Source: Pseudidiomarina terrestris (GTDB lineage Bacteria; Pseudomonadota; Gammaproteobacteria; Enterobacterales; Alteromonadaceae). Taken from it: a DNA stretch of 64,000 nt. Both the position numbers and the translations under genes were made by a program. Numbering within the stretch: position 1 is the stretch's first letter; each line of letters starts with the position of its first letter. Shown here one piece after another: positions 1-8,454 of the stretch. The DNA lies in NCBI RefSeq assembly GCF_030466405.1, contig NZ_JAGGJF010000002.1, positions 372,001 through 436,000 of the forward strand, given 5' to 3'. The notes beneath the pieces are model-generated. The model ran no database searches. It saw nothing but the letters and a program-made list of their open reading frames with translations, and was not told where the DNA came from.

Positions 1-623
1 CGCAAGCCTCGGGCGGCAGCGCCTTTCTGCTGGATTTGGGAGCTAATCCCGTTTGCGACAGCGACACCTTATTCCAGTTTGGCATAATGGGCTCAGTCGC
101 CGCACGCGAAGTACTGCAAAAAGAAAACCCACGCATTGCCTTGCTCAACATGGGCGAAGAAGATATCAAAGGCAACGATGTGGTGAAGTCCACCGCGCAA
201 CTGTTTCAACAGTCCAAGAGTCTTAACTACATTGGCTTCATTGAAGGTGATGATCTGTTCGCCGACCGGGCGGATGTAATTGTTTGTGATGGCTTTGTCG
301 GCAACGTAGCCCTGAAAAGCTGTGAAGGCCTGGCAGAACTTCTGCTGAACAATATTCGTGCCAATATCCATGCCCACTGGGTAACACGTTGGTTCGTCAA
401 ACTTTTCTATAGTCGCTTGCAACGTTCTTGGGATTGGTTGAAGCCCGACCACTACAACGGTGCAAGTCTGATAGGATTGCGGGGCGTCGTGATTAAAAGT
501 CACGGTGATGCCAACGCAAAAGCTTTTTTAAGTGCGATTGAGCAGGCCGTTTCGGAGACGCAACAGGACCTCCCGACACGTATCCGTGATCAGGTGGAAA
601 AAGTACTCCTAGAGCAGGAATAA
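1..623 (+). CDS. plsX: Phosphate acyltransferase PlsX, 3' part
   Basis: PlsX converts acyl-ACP to acyl-phosphate, the acyl donor for PlsY in phospholipid synthesis; it is a peripheral membrane enzyme. The gene is cut by the window start: the frame is open from base 3 to the TAA at 621-623, giving about 206 residues of a family usually near 340. Visible family signatures are LLDLGANP at the start, the NMGEED segment, the [15 protein letters not shown] loop and the [10 protein letters not shown] segment near the C-terminus. fabH follows 8 bases downstream, the standard plsX-fabH-fabD-fabG-acpP order. The true start lies outside the window. Confidence 0.96.
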   Translation, partial: QASGGSAFLLDLGANPVCDSDTLFQFGIMGSVAAREVLQKENPRIALLNMGEEDIKGNDVVKSTAQLFQQSKSLNYIGFIEGDDLFADRADVIVCDGFVGNVALKSCEGLAELLLNNIRANIHAHWVTRWFVKLFYSRLQRSWDWLKPDHYNGASLIGLRGVVIKSHGDANAKAFLSAIEQAVSETQQDLPTRIRDQVEKVLLEQE

Positions 624-631
624 AGGTTCTT

Positions 632-1600
632 ATGTTTTCTAGAATCGCAGGCACTGGGCATTATTTGCCAGAGCAGTGTTTGACGAATGCCATGCTTGAA
701 CAACGCGTCGATACAACCCATGACTGGATCGTTGAACGCACCGGTATTCACCAACGTCATATCGCCAGTAATGGTGAAAATGCCGTCACCATGGGGGTCG
801 CAGCAGCACGAAATGCATTAGCAGCTGCTGATCTCGAAACTTCTGATATTGATTTGATTGTGGTGGCCACGACTTCTGGCGACCGCGCTTTCCCGAGCGT
901 CGCTTGTGAAATTCAGGCGGCACTGACGGAACACAATATTCCAGCTTTCGATGTTGCGGCCGCCTGTTCCGGTTTTCTGTTTGCCATGAGCGTGGCCGAT
1001 CAGTACATTCGCAGTGGTACCTATCGTAATGTTTTGATCATAGGCACCGACGTGTTGTCACGGCTGTGCCGACCAGATGACCGTAATACCATCATCCTCT
1101 TTGGCGATGGTGCTGGAGCTGCCGTGTTGCAAGCCAGCGACACGCCTGGGATTGAATCAACGCACTTGCATAGTGCCGGTGAATTTGCTGATCTGTTGGG
1201 GGTGAATCATCCGCCACGAGGTAGTGAAGCTCCGGCAGAAGAACTTAGCGAAGCCTGGATGTACATGAAAGGCAATGAAGTGTTTAAAGTCGCGGTGAGT
1301 AAACTCAGTGAACTGGTGAACGAAACACTGGTGGCCAATAACCTGACGCCAGATGCGCTAGACTGGTTAGTACCGCATCAAGCGAATTTGCGGATCATTA
1401 AGGCGACCGCGAAAAAATTGAAAATGCCTATGTCACAAGTGATTACTACCCTGGCAGACACAGGCAATACTTCGGCTGCATCGGTGCCTATCGCACTTGA
1501 TGTCGCGATTCGCGATGGCCGCATAAAGCGCGGTCAGCGCTTATTACTCGAAGCCTTTGGCGGCGGTTTCGCCTGGGGCTCAGCACTTGTCACTTATTAA
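632..1600 (+). CDS. fabH: Beta-ketoacyl-ACP synthase III FabH
   Basis: FabH starts fatty-acid synthesis by condensing acetyl-CoA with malonyl-ACP in the cytoplasm. The 322-residue protein has the family's full length and the complete Cys-His-Asn triad: C112 in AAACSGF, H249 in VPHQANLRI and N279 in TGNTSAAS. The C-terminal [11 protein letters not shown] block is also typical. The ATG at 632 lies 8 bases after the plsX stop, so it is probably cotranscribed with plsX. Nothing unusual is seen. Confidence 0.97.
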   Translation: MFSRIAGTGHYLPEQCLTNAMLEQRVDTTHDWIVERTGIHQRHIASNGENAVTMGVAAARNALAAADLETSDIDLIVVATTSGDRAFPSVACEIQAALTEHNIPAFDVAAACSGFLFAMSVADQYIRSGTYRNVLIIGTDVLSRLCRPDDRNTIILFGDGAGAAVLQASDTPGIESTHLHSAGEFADLLGVNHPPRGSEAPAEELSEAWMYMKGNEVFKVAVSKLSELVNETLVANNLTPDALDWLVPHQANLRIIKATAKKLKMPMSQVITTLADTGNTSAASVPIALDVAIRDGRIKRGQRLLLEAFGGGFAWGSALVTY

Positions 1601-1622
1601 TTCAAACGAAAAGGAAGGGACC

Positions 1623-2540
1623 ATGCGCGCATATGTTTTTCCAGGACAAGGATCGCAATCCGTAGGCATGCTGGCCGATGTTGCAGCGGAGTACTCAGCT
1701 GTTGGCGAAACCTTTAAAGAAGCCAGCGAAGTGCTTGGTTATGACCTTTGGCAGCTGGTGCAGGAAGGCCCGGCGGAGCGCTTGAATGAGACCCAACGTA
1801 CCCAGCCAGCGCTGCTGACTGCCAGCGTGGCCCTCTACCGCGCGCTAGAGCAGGCGGGCGTGACGCCACCGCGCTGGTTAGCAGGGCATAGTCTGGGCGA
1901 ATATTCGGCGCTCGTTTGCAGTGGCTGTCTTGATTTTAAAGAGGCTGTTGCATTGGTAGCCAAACGTGGTGAATTTATGCAAAACGCAGTATCCAGTGGC
2001 GTCGGCGCAATGGCTGCTGTGATCGGCCTGGAGGATGGCCTGGTGGAAGAGGCTTGTGCCGCAGCCGCCGATGACCAGGTGGTAAGTGCTGTGAACTACA
2101 ACTCACCTGGACAAGTAGTTATCGCTGGCCACGCTGAAGCCGTTGAGCGCGCAGGCGAAGCCTGTAAAGAACGTGGCGCAAAGCGCGTGCTGCCATTGCC
2201 CGTCAGCGTACCCTCCCACTGCGCCCTCATGCGTCCGGCAGCGGATCAGCTGGCGGTGGCACTGGGCAAAGTCACCCTGACAACGCCGAATACTCCGGTG
2301 GTGAACAATGTTGATGTTGAAGTTGAGCGTGAGGCAGATGCCATTCGCCATGCTTTAATTCGTCAGTTGTATTCTCCAGTACGCTGGACGGAGACTGTGC
2401 GCTACCTGGCTGACCAGGGCGTCACCGAAATTTATGAAATTGGGCCAGGCAAGGTTTTAACTGGACTTAACAAGCGTATCGACAAATCATTGCAGGGCGA
2501 TGCAGTGAATAGCGTTGATGCCATCAAAGCAAGGATTTAA
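1623..2540 (+). CDS. fabD: Malonyl-CoA:ACP transacylase FabD
   Basis: FabD moves malonyl from CoA to the ACP phosphopantetheine arm. The protein is 305 residues. The GHSLGE nucleophile elbow puts the catalytic Ser at about residue 90, and the partner His is near 199 in VPSHCALM; the N-terminal FPGQGSQ motif is intact. The frame is open further upstream (to 1557, inside fabH), but the ATG at 1623 is preferred because it is preceded by AAGGAAGGGA and begins directly with the family's MxAYVFPGQG start. It lies 22 bases after fabH and 3 bases before fabG. Confidence 0.97.
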   Translation: MRAYVFPGQGSQSVGMLADVAAEYSAVGETFKEASEVLGYDLWQLVQEGPAERLNETQRTQPALLTASVALYRALEQAGVTPPRWLAGHSLGEYSALVCSGCLDFKEAVALVAKRGEFMQNAVSSGVGAMAAVIGLEDGLVEEACAAAADDQVVSAVNYNSPGQVVIAGHAEAVERAGEACKERGAKRVLPLPVSVPSHCALMRPAADQLAVALGKVTLTTPNTPVVNNVDVEVEREADAIRHALIRQLYSPVRWTETVRYLADQGVTEIYEIGPGKVLTGLNKRIDKSLQGDAVNSVDAIKARI

Positions 2541-2543
2541 ATC

Positions 2544-3284
2544 ATGACGACGACAATGCAAGGTCAAGTTGCGCTGGTCACTGGTGCCAGTCGCGGTATT
2601 GGTAAAGCGATTGCCGAGCAACTGGTAGCACAAGGCGTAAAAGTAGTCGGAACTGCCACCAGTGATAAAGGGGCAGCGGCCATTTCAGACTATTTAGGTG
2701 CTGATGGTGAAGGGATGCAGCTGAATGTGACGGACGCCGACAGTGTGGCAAAGGTACTTTCGAGCATTGATGAAAAGTACGGCCAGCTGGATATTCTGGT
2801 CAATAATGCCGGCATTACTAAAGACAATCTGCTGATGCGTCTGAAAGACGATGACTGGGATGCTGTGCTCGACACCAATTTGAAATCCGTTTACCGTATC
2901 TGTAAAGCAGTGATGCGTGGGATGATGAAGCGCCGCCATGGCCGTATTATCAATATTTCCTCTGTGGTTGGCACCACAGGTAACCCAGGTCAGACCAACT
3001 ATTGTGCAGCTAAGGCTGGTTTAGTTGGCTTTACTAAAGCCCTGGCCCAGGAAATTGCTGCGCGCGGTATAACGGTCAACTGTGTATCACCAGGTTTTAT
3101 TGATACCGATATGACCAAATCGCTGACTGACGACCAAAAGCAGGCGATTTTTGCAAATATCCCGGCAGCGCGGTTAGGTAATCCTGAAGAAGTGGCTGCT
3201 GCCGTGGTGTTCTTAGCATCACCTGGCGCGGCCTATATTACTGGTGAAACCATTCATGTGAATGGTGGTCTGGCGATGGTGTAA
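2544..3284 (+). CDS. fabG: 3-oxoacyl-ACP reductase FabG
   Basis: FabG is the NADPH-dependent SDR enzyme that reduces 3-ketoacyl-ACP in each elongation round. The 246 residues show the TGASRGIG cofactor loop (residues 13-20), the NNAG motif (87-90) and the catalytic Ser140, Tyr153 and Lys157 (the NYCAAK block). The Cys after the catalytic Tyr is a slightly unusual residue but leaves YxxxK intact. It starts 3 bases after the fabD stop. A 124-base gap to acpP follows, which suggests acpP has its own promoter. Confidence 0.97.
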   Translation: MTTTMQGQVALVTGASRGIGKAIAEQLVAQGVKVVGTATSDKGAAAISDYLGADGEGMQLNVTDADSVAKVLSSIDEKYGQLDILVNNAGITKDNLLMRLKDDDWDAVLDTNLKSVYRICKAVMRGMMKRRHGRIINISSVVGTTGNPGQTNYCAAKAGLVGFTKALAQEIAARGITVNCVSPGFIDTDMTKSLTDDQKQAIFANIPAARLGNPEEVAAAVVFLASPGAAYITGETIHVNGGLAMV

Positions 3285-3408
3285 GGGAAATGATCGGCAA
3301 GGGGTATGACCTCTCGGGAATTCGCGAATTTTTCCTTTATTAATGCCGCCGCTTTCACTACACTAAGCGCAATTTCGAACTCGATACCTAAGAAGGGACA
3401 TTGAAACA
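3285..3408. promoter_or_regulatory. fabG-acpP intergenic region with small palindrome
   Basis: This 124-base gap probably carries the promoter for acpP, which in other bacteria is expressed far above its neighbours. A perfect palindrome AATTCGCGAATT is at 3319-3330 and is followed by a short T stretch, but the stem is too short for a convincing terminator. A strong ribosome-binding sequence AGAAGGGA (3391-3398) precedes the acpP ATG. I could not assign -35/-10 boxes with confidence. Confidence 0.4.
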
Positions 3409-3648
3409 ATGAGTACTATTGAAGAACGCGTAAAGAAAATCATCATTGAACAGTTGGGCGTTAAAGAAGAAGAAGTAAAGCACGAAGCTTCTTTTGAAAA
3501 CGACCTTGGCGCTGACTCACTTGATACAGTTGAGTTGGTTATGGCACTCGAAGAAGAATTCGAGACTGAGATTCCAGACGAAGAAGCTGAGAAGATCAAA
3601 ACTGTTCAAGCCGCTATCGATTACGTGACTAATCACGCAAACGACTAA
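3409..3648 (+). CDS. acpP: Acyl carrier protein AcpP
   Basis: AcpP carries growing acyl chains on a phosphopantetheine arm attached to Ser37 in the GADSLDTVE motif. The protein is 79 residues, strongly acidic and made of the usual four-helix pattern. The start is ATG with a good AGAAGGGA site upstream. It also serves the BioC-BioF route and holo-ACP-dependent steps encoded in this window. An intrinsic terminator follows 16 bases after the stop. In many relatives fabF comes next, but here pabC does. Confidence 0.98.
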   Translation: MSTIEERVKKIIIEQLGVKEEEVKHEASFENDLGADSLDTVELVMALEEEFETEIPDEEAEKIKTVQAAIDYVTNHAND

Positions 3649-3664
3649 GCCAAAAGCTTGCTGA

Positions 3665-3695
3665 AAAGGGCGGAATGAAAATTCCGCCTTTTTTC
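3665..3695 (+). terminator. Intrinsic terminator after acpP
   Basis: Perfect 8-bp stem GGCGGAAT/ATTCCGCC (3669-3676 and 3681-3688) with a GAAA tetraloop and a run of six T residues (3689-3694). It should stop acpP transcripts. The pabC start codon begins at 3697, immediately after the T tract. Confidence 0.92.
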
Positions 3696-3696
3696 T

Positions 3697-4497
3697 ATGT
3701 GGCACAATGGACAGCAATACCCCGACCAAGCCCTTGACCGCGGTCTCCAATTTGGCGACGGTCACTTCACTACGCTCACCGTAGAAAATGGCTCACCGCG
3801 CTGGTGGCCGCTGCACTGGCAACGCCTGCAGCAGGCGAGTGAACGCCTGCAGATGTTACTTCCTCCCGAACATGAGCTGCTGGACTGCATCGCCCAACTG
3901 ATTAAGGCGCAGCCCCAGCAAGACCTGGTGATCAAGATTATTATCACCCGTGGTATTGGTGATCGCGGGTATGGTTTCCAGCCGCAGTCAGAAGCCAACT
4001 GGTATCTGACCTGCAATCTCTTAATGTCGCGTTCGGCGGCACCTTTACGCGTCGACTTTGCCCAGCTTCAACTCAGCCGGTCGGTGCAACTGGCGGGCCT
4101 GAAATCCTTAAACCGGCTGGAGCAGGTGCTCTTGAGTCAGGAACGGGCGCAACGGCAACTCGATGAACTCATTGCCCTCGACACTGCCGGTGAGGTGGTG
4201 GAAGCCATCTCCAGTAATATCATCTGGCGCGAAGGGAACCATTGGTATACCCCCGACCTGGGCCAAGCGGGAATCGCTGGGGTCGTGCGTGGTCAGCTGC
4301 TGGAGCAGCAGCCGCTCGCTCTAAAAGTGCAAACCGGTGTTAGGCCGGAGCAACTTCTGGCTGCAGAGCAGGTGCTTCTTACAAATAGTGTTTTAGGCTT
4401 GCGTCCTATTGCGCAAATAGGCGAACATAGAGTTTCTGATCCGACCTTACCCGAGGCTCTGAAAAACTGGTGGCACGCATCCGACGTATCCTATTAA
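3697..4497 (+). CDS. pabC: Aminodeoxychorismate lyase PabC
   Basis: PabC is the PLP-dependent lyase that converts 4-amino-4-deoxychorismate to p-aminobenzoate and pyruvate in folate synthesis. The 266-residue protein matches fold-type IV aminotransferase-like enzymes, with the PLP Lys near residue 136 in LAGLKSLNRLEQ and the conserved DRGLQFGDG segment at 14-22. The ATG at 3697 gives the family N-terminus (MWHNGQ). It has no Shine-Dalgarno sequence, because the preceding bases are the T tract of the acpP terminator. The end overlaps mltG by 28 bases. Confidence 0.93.
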   Translation: MWHNGQQYPDQALDRGLQFGDGHFTTLTVENGSPRWWPLHWQRLQQASERLQMLLPPEHELLDCIAQLIKAQPQQDLVIKIIITRGIGDRGYGFQPQSEANWYLTCNLLMSRSAAPLRVDFAQLQLSRSVQLAGLKSLNRLEQVLLSQERAQRQLDELIALDTAGEVVEAISSNIIWREGNHWYTPDLGQAGIAGVVRGQLLEQQPLALKVQTGVRPEQLLAAEQVLLTNSVLGLRPIAQIGEHRVSDPTLPEALKNWWHASDVSY

Positions 4498-5492
4498 TCT
4501 GTTTTCTAGCTCTGCTGATTGCCGCCGCTGGGGCGCTCTACTGGAGCTATGCGCTGGTTCAGCAACCTCTGCGAACAGTTGATGATAGTGCGCTGTTCGA
4601 AGTGCAACGAGGCGCTCACGCACGATCGATTTTAACTCAGTTGGCCGAGCGTGGTTGGCTGGAACAGCCTGATATCCGGCTAAATTATCTGGCAAGTCGC
4701 TTATGGAGTGCACCTGAGGGGCTACAGGCCGGTGTTTATCAAATTCACAACGGCCAGTCCTTGCAGGACTTCTGGCAGCAGCTTCGCGCAGGCGAGCAGC
4801 ATCAATTTACGGTCACCCTCATTGAAGGGCAGACGTTGGCGCAATGGTTGCAGGTCCTGCTGCAGCACACCTATATCGATACCGATCTGGTCGCTACTTC
4901 GGCAGACTCTCCGGCGCTTATTGAAGCGGTGACGGGGAGTCAGGCGCTGAGTTCGCTGGAAGGTTTTCTGGCGCCCGATACCTATCATTTTTATGCGGGC
5001 ACAGAGGCGCTCGAGTTGCTCCGTAAAGCTTATCAAACCCAGCAATTGCGGCTCGCTGAGGCCTGGCAGCAGCGCGCTGAAGATTTACCCTATACAGACT
5101 CCTATGAGTTACTTATTATGGCGTCTATTATCGAGAAAGAAACAGGCTTGGGTAACGAACGCGATCTGGTAAGTTCGGTGTTCGTGAACCGCTTGCGAAA
5201 GGGTATGCGTTTGCAGTCGGACCCAACAACGATCTACGGCATCACGGATTTTGACGGCAATCTGACCCGTGCTCACTTGCGCGCCACGACTGCCTACAAT
5301 ACTTACCGTATTGATGGCCTGCCGCCGACACCTATAGCTATGCCGGGCCGTGCCAGTTTGCACGCGGCAGCGGAACCAGCGACCTCAAACTATTACTATT
5401 TTGTTGCTGATGGTTCCGGCGGTCATGTCTTTTCCGAGACATTGGCTGAGCACAATCGGGCAGTCAACCGGTATCAGAGAGGAAAGAATTAA
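4470..5492 (+). CDS. mltG: Endolytic murein transglycosylase MltG (YceG)
   Basis: MltG cleaves nascent glycan strands at the inner membrane and is thought to terminate peptidoglycan polymerisation. The 340 residues comprise a short basic N-terminus, one membrane segment (about 6-28), a periplasmic LysM-like region and the YceG catalytic domain, with the catalytic Glu near 222 in ASIIEKETG. The likely start is the GTG at 4470, which sits inside the end of pabC, so translation is probably coupled. The DPTTIYG and [14 protein letters not shown] motifs are also present. Confidence 0.94.
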   Translation: MARIRRILLICFLALLIAAAGALYWSYALVQQPLRTVDDSALFEVQRGAHARSILTQLAERGWLEQPDIRLNYLASRLWSAPEGLQAGVYQIHNGQSLQDFWQQLRAGEQHQFTVTLIEGQTLAQWLQVLLQHTYIDTDLVATSADSPALIEAVTGSQALSSLEGFLAPDTYHFYAGTEALELLRKAYQTQQLRLAEAWQQRAEDLPYTDSYELLIMASIIEKETGLGNERDLVSSVFVNRLRKGMRLQSDPTTIYGITDFDGNLTRAHLRATTAYNTYRIDGLPPTPIAMPGRASLHAAAEPATSNYYYFVADGSGGHVFSETLAEHNRAVNRYQRGKN

Positions 5493-5496
5493 AATC

Positions 5497-6126
5497 ATGC
5501 AGGGAAAGTTTATCGTAGTCGAAGGCCTGGAAGGGGCCGGTAAGAGTTCAGCAATCGCAAGTCTGGTCAGTCACCTGCAGGCCAAAAGTATTGCGACATT
5601 GACGGTACGCGAACCTGGAGGTACGCCATTGGCCGAAGCCTTACGCGATTTGGTCAAGCAAAACTGGCAGGAAAAGGTAAGTGCTGAAACCGAATTACTG
5701 TTGATGTATGCCAGCCGTGTGCAGCTGGTAGAGAATGTGATTAAACCTGCGTTGCGAGCAGGAAAGTGGGTTATCGCCGATCGCCACGACTTATCGTCCC
5801 GCGCTTATCAGGGCGGAGGCCGTGAACTAGGGGACGCTAAGCTGCAGACGCTGAAAAAGCTTGTGCTGGGCGATTTCGCGCCAGATTTAACCTTGTTGTT
5901 AGATCTCGATCCGGAGATTGGGCTCGAGCGAGCGCGTGCTCGCGGTGAACTGGACCGTATTGAACAAGAGACATTAGCCTTTTTTGAGCGCACCCGAGCC
6001 CGCTATCTGGAGATTGCGGCCCAGGAACGAAGTATTGAGGTGATTAATGCGGAGCAACCTATGGGTGCGGTGCATCAGGCTTTGATCAATGCTTTGGAAT
6101 CAGCATTGTTTGGTGCGCGAGGATGA
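5497..6126 (+). CDS. tmk: Thymidylate kinase
   Basis: Tmk phosphorylates dTMP to dTDP. The 209-residue protein has a Walker A loop GLEGAGKSS near the N-terminus, the [15 protein letters not shown] dTMP-binding segment and the [12 protein letters not shown] lid region. The frame extends upstream, but the ATG at 5497 is chosen because the AGGAAAG at 5480-5486 precedes it and it gives the family start [10 protein letters not shown]. It lies 4 bases after mltG and 4 bases before the holB start. Confidence 0.96.
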   Translation: MQGKFIVVEGLEGAGKSSAIASLVSHLQAKSIATLTVREPGGTPLAEALRDLVKQNWQEKVSAETELLLMYASRVQLVENVIKPALRAGKWVIADRHDLSSRAYQGGGRELGDAKLQTLKKLVLGDFAPDLTLLLDLDPEIGLERARARGELDRIEQETLAFFERTRARYLEIAAQERSIEVINAEQPMGAVHQALINALESALFGARG

Positions 6127-6130
6127 CACA

Positions 6131-7084
6131 GTGAGTCTACCTTGGTTACGCGAAAATTGGTTGCAATTAGTTAGTGAACACGGCAGTGGTAAGCTTAGTC
6201 ATGCGCACTGCGTGCCCTGGCAGCCCGATCTTGGCGCCGAAGCTTTTATCCGGGAGTGGCTAAAGTTGCTGCTGTGCACACAGCCTCAGCGCAAAGCTTG
6301 CGGCGTTTGCAAGAGTTGCTTGCTGCATAAGGCGGGTAACCATCCAGATTATTACGAAGTCGGTAGTATTGATGGTAAAGGCATCAGTGTTGATCAAATT
6401 CGTGAGTTAACCGGTAAGTTACAACAGACACCGAATCAGGCTGGCGTTAAGGTGGTGTGGTTACGAGATGCCGAACGCATGTCGGTAACTGCGGCAAATG
6501 CATTACTTAAGACGTTGGAGGAACCGACGCAGGCGACCTACTTTGTGGTTAGCCCAGAGCGCACCAGTCGCTTGTTACCGACCTTGCGCAGTCGCATGCA
6601 GTTACACCGTTTTAATGTACCCAGTGAACAACAGGTTGAGCAATGGCTTGCCCAACAGTTAAAAAGGGTGCTGAGCGCAAAAGAACACGAGCTGTGTAAA
6701 CGTTACCATCAACGCCCGCTGGCCTTATTAGGCTGGCTGCAAAGTGATAATGCGCCCGTTGATCAGTTGCAGCAGCTCAGCGCTGCACTACTGGGTGATG
6801 CGACATGGCCAGCAGTGGATAAAGCAAGCTGCCAGGGGTGGCTCAGTGCAACCGAACAGTTGCTTGGCGAGTTAGTTCGCGTCCAGCAGAACCTGGGCAG
6901 TGACCATTTGCAGCTGGCTGGCGAACAGCTAAGGCTGCAGCGCTGGTTAACTGAAAAAAATTATAAGGTGACAGATTTAAATCATTGGTTAAAATCATGT
7001 TATGGTATGCGTAGAAAATTAGCAGAACAAAGCGGTCTTAACGGCCCGCTATTACTCCAAGAGATCTGGATGAGGTTGCACTAA
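6131..7084 (+). CDS. holB: DNA polymerase III delta' subunit HolB
   Basis: HolB is the delta' subunit of the clamp loader that places the sliding clamp on DNA. The protein is 317 residues. A zinc module is visible (Cys49, 57, 60 and 63; CGVCKSC), followed by the NALLKTLEEP sensor region and the SRM/RS segment. I chose the GTG at 6131 because a GAGGA site lies 7 bases upstream; the upstream ATG in frame would overlap tmk deeply. pilZ follows 2 bases after the stop, an order also known in Pseudomonas. Confidence 0.93.
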   Translation: MSLPWLRENWLQLVSEHGSGKLSHAHCVPWQPDLGAEAFIREWLKLLLCTQPQRKACGVCKSCLLHKAGNHPDYYEVGSIDGKGISVDQIRELTGKLQQTPNQAGVKVVWLRDAERMSVTAANALLKTLEEPTQATYFVVSPERTSRLLPTLRSRMQLHRFNVPSEQQVEQWLAQQLKRVLSAKEHELCKRYHQRPLALLGWLQSDNAPVDQLQQLSAALLGDATWPAVDKASCQGWLSATEQLLGELVRVQQNLGSDHLQLAGEQLRLQRWLTEKNYKVTDLNHWLKSCYGMRRKLAEQSGLNGPLLLQEIWMRLH

Positions 7085-7086
7085 GC

Positions 7087-7413
7087 ATGGCAGCGAAGCG
7101 TATTCACTTAAAATCAGAAGAACAATTACGCCGGTTATTTATGCCGTTTATCAGAGGTGGTGCGCTATTTGTAGCAACCGATGACCCTTATAGTATTGGC
7201 GATGAATTAGCGCTGCTTGTGCGACTCCCCGGAGACAAAGAGGAAACTCTCGTGAAAGGCAAAGTCGTCTGGTTGGCACCTGCGCGCCCGGGGCGCGCTG
7301 ACATGCGCGGAGTAGGGGTGCAATTTCTGGAAGACAAGTCGCACTTGCGTAATCGCATCGAAACACTGCTTGGTCACCTGGGTGAATCCAACGCGCCAAC
7401 AGCGACCATGTAG
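7087..7413 (+). CDS. pilZ: PilZ-domain protein, type IV pilus assembly PilZ type
   Basis: A 108-residue single-domain PilZ protein. In Pseudomonas and Xanthomonas the homologue next to holB is needed for type IV pilus biogenesis and binds the pilus machinery rather than c-di-GMP. The sequence shows the core beta-barrel segments (VKGKVVWLAPA, RGVGVQF) but no RxxxR motif at the N-terminus and no D/NxSxxG motif, so c-di-GMP binding is unlikely. It is tightly linked to holB (2 bases) and 50 bases ahead of tatD. Confidence 0.85.
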   Translation: MAAKRIHLKSEEQLRRLFMPFIRGGALFVATDDPYSIGDELALLVRLPGDKEETLVKGKVVWLAPARPGRADMRGVGVQFLEDKSHLRNRIETLLGHLGESNAPTATM

Positions 7414-7463
7414 CCGCTAACTGATTTCATAGATTCTATTCCGCACAACGTTAAGGAGTCGCT

Positions 7464-8255
7464 GTGTATATCGATTCACATTGCCATCTCGATAAATTAA
7501 AACTCGACGAGTTCGACGGTTCGATTGCCAAAGTTATCGAACAAGCGAAGCAAGCTGGCGTGCAGCAAATGCTATGTATCGGGGTGACGCTCGATGATTT
7601 CCCCGTGATGCGCGAGCTGGTTAAGGACTTCCCCGAAGTTGCAATGTCCTGTGGCGTACATCCGCTTTACATTGCCAAACATCCGCTGGAACAACAGCAG
7701 TTGCGCGAGTTTATCGCGATGGATGAGGTTGTTGCCGTGGGGGAGACCGGACTGGACTACTTTTATGATAGCGAGAGCAAACCAACGCAACAGACGAGCT
7801 TCGCTTACCACATCGAACTTGCGAATGAGTTCAAAAAGCCCTTAATCATTCATACCCGTGATGCACGAGAAGATACGCTTGGACTCTTACGTGATGGTCA
7901 TGCTGAGCGCTGTGGCGGGGTGCTCCATTGTTTTACTGAATCCTATGAAATGGCAAAACAAGCCATTGATGATCTGGATTTCTATATTTCAATTTCCGGC
8001 ATCGCCAGTTTCCGCAATGCCACAGAGCTACGCGATGTGGTGAAACGGTTACCACTGGATAAACTTCTAATTGAAACCGATAGCCCTTGGTTGGCGCCTG
8101 TTCCGCATCGCGGAAAGCAAAACCAGCCGGCTTACGTGGCCGATGTCGCCAAGTGCGTGGCGGATATAAAAGGCCTGACTCTGGCTGAAGTCGCAGCAGC
8201 CACGACCGCAAACTTTTTCCGCTTATTTAACCGGGTTGAGCCCGTCGCCGGATAA
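7464..8255 (+). CDS. TatD-family metal-dependent hydrolase (YcfH type)
   Basis: A 263-residue TIM-barrel deoxyribonuclease/hydrolase of the TatD family. Metal ligands are all recognisable: HCH at residues 6-8, Glu in VGETGLDY, His in IHTRDA, His in LHCFTE and Asp in ETDSPWL. The position after holB matches ycfH of Escherichia coli. The start is the GTG at 7464, with AAGGAG at 7452-7457 upstream. Related TatD enzymes have 3'-5' exonuclease activity; the physiological substrate of this paralogue is not established. Confidence 0.92.
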   Translation: MYIDSHCHLDKLKLDEFDGSIAKVIEQAKQAGVQQMLCIGVTLDDFPVMRELVKDFPEVAMSCGVHPLYIAKHPLEQQQLREFIAMDEVVAVGETGLDYFYDSESKPTQQTSFAYHIELANEFKKPLIIHTRDAREDTLGLLRDGHAERCGGVLHCFTESYEMAKQAIDDLDFYISISGIASFRNATELRDVVKRLPLDKLLIETDSPWLAPVPHRGKQNQPAYVADVAKCVADIKGLTLAEVAAATTANFFRLFNRVEPVAG

Positions 8256-8269
8256 ATTTCAAAAAGTTG

Positions 8270-8361
8270 AGTAAAAAATTTAGCAAAATAATTTTTGTTG
8301 GCTAAACTAAATTTTACTTTCGAAATTTATCGAGTTAGCGCACGGCTCAATCCCTTGAGCC
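8270..8361 (+). repeat. Inverted repeats between tatD and prpD
   Basis: Two inverted repeats precede the terminator at 8372. The first is AT-rich: AGTAAAAAATTTAGC (8270-8284) faces GCTAAACTAAATTTTACT (8301-8318) and can pair in two registers. The second is the perfect 7-bp hairpin GGCTCAA-TCCC-TTGAGCC (8344-8361). With the following terminator they form three hairpins in 140 bases. This could be a structured 3' UTR of tatD or a small RNA; the sequence alone does not decide. Confidence 0.5.
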
Positions 8362-8371
8362 ATTCCCCTAA

Positions 8372-8408
8372 GCTCGGGACTGATCCCATTGGTCCCGAGC
8401 ATTTTTTT
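8372..8408 (+). terminator. Intrinsic terminator between tatD and prpD
   Basis: Perfect 9-bp stem GCTCGGGAC/GTCCCGAGC (8372-8380 and 8392-8400) followed by AT and a run of seven T residues. It separates the tatD operon from prpD, which has its own strong ribosome-binding site. Confidence 0.88.
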
Positions 8409-8454
8409 ATCTACCGACCGTTTAGCAAGGGGTCAAAAGTGAGGAGGTAAAGCC

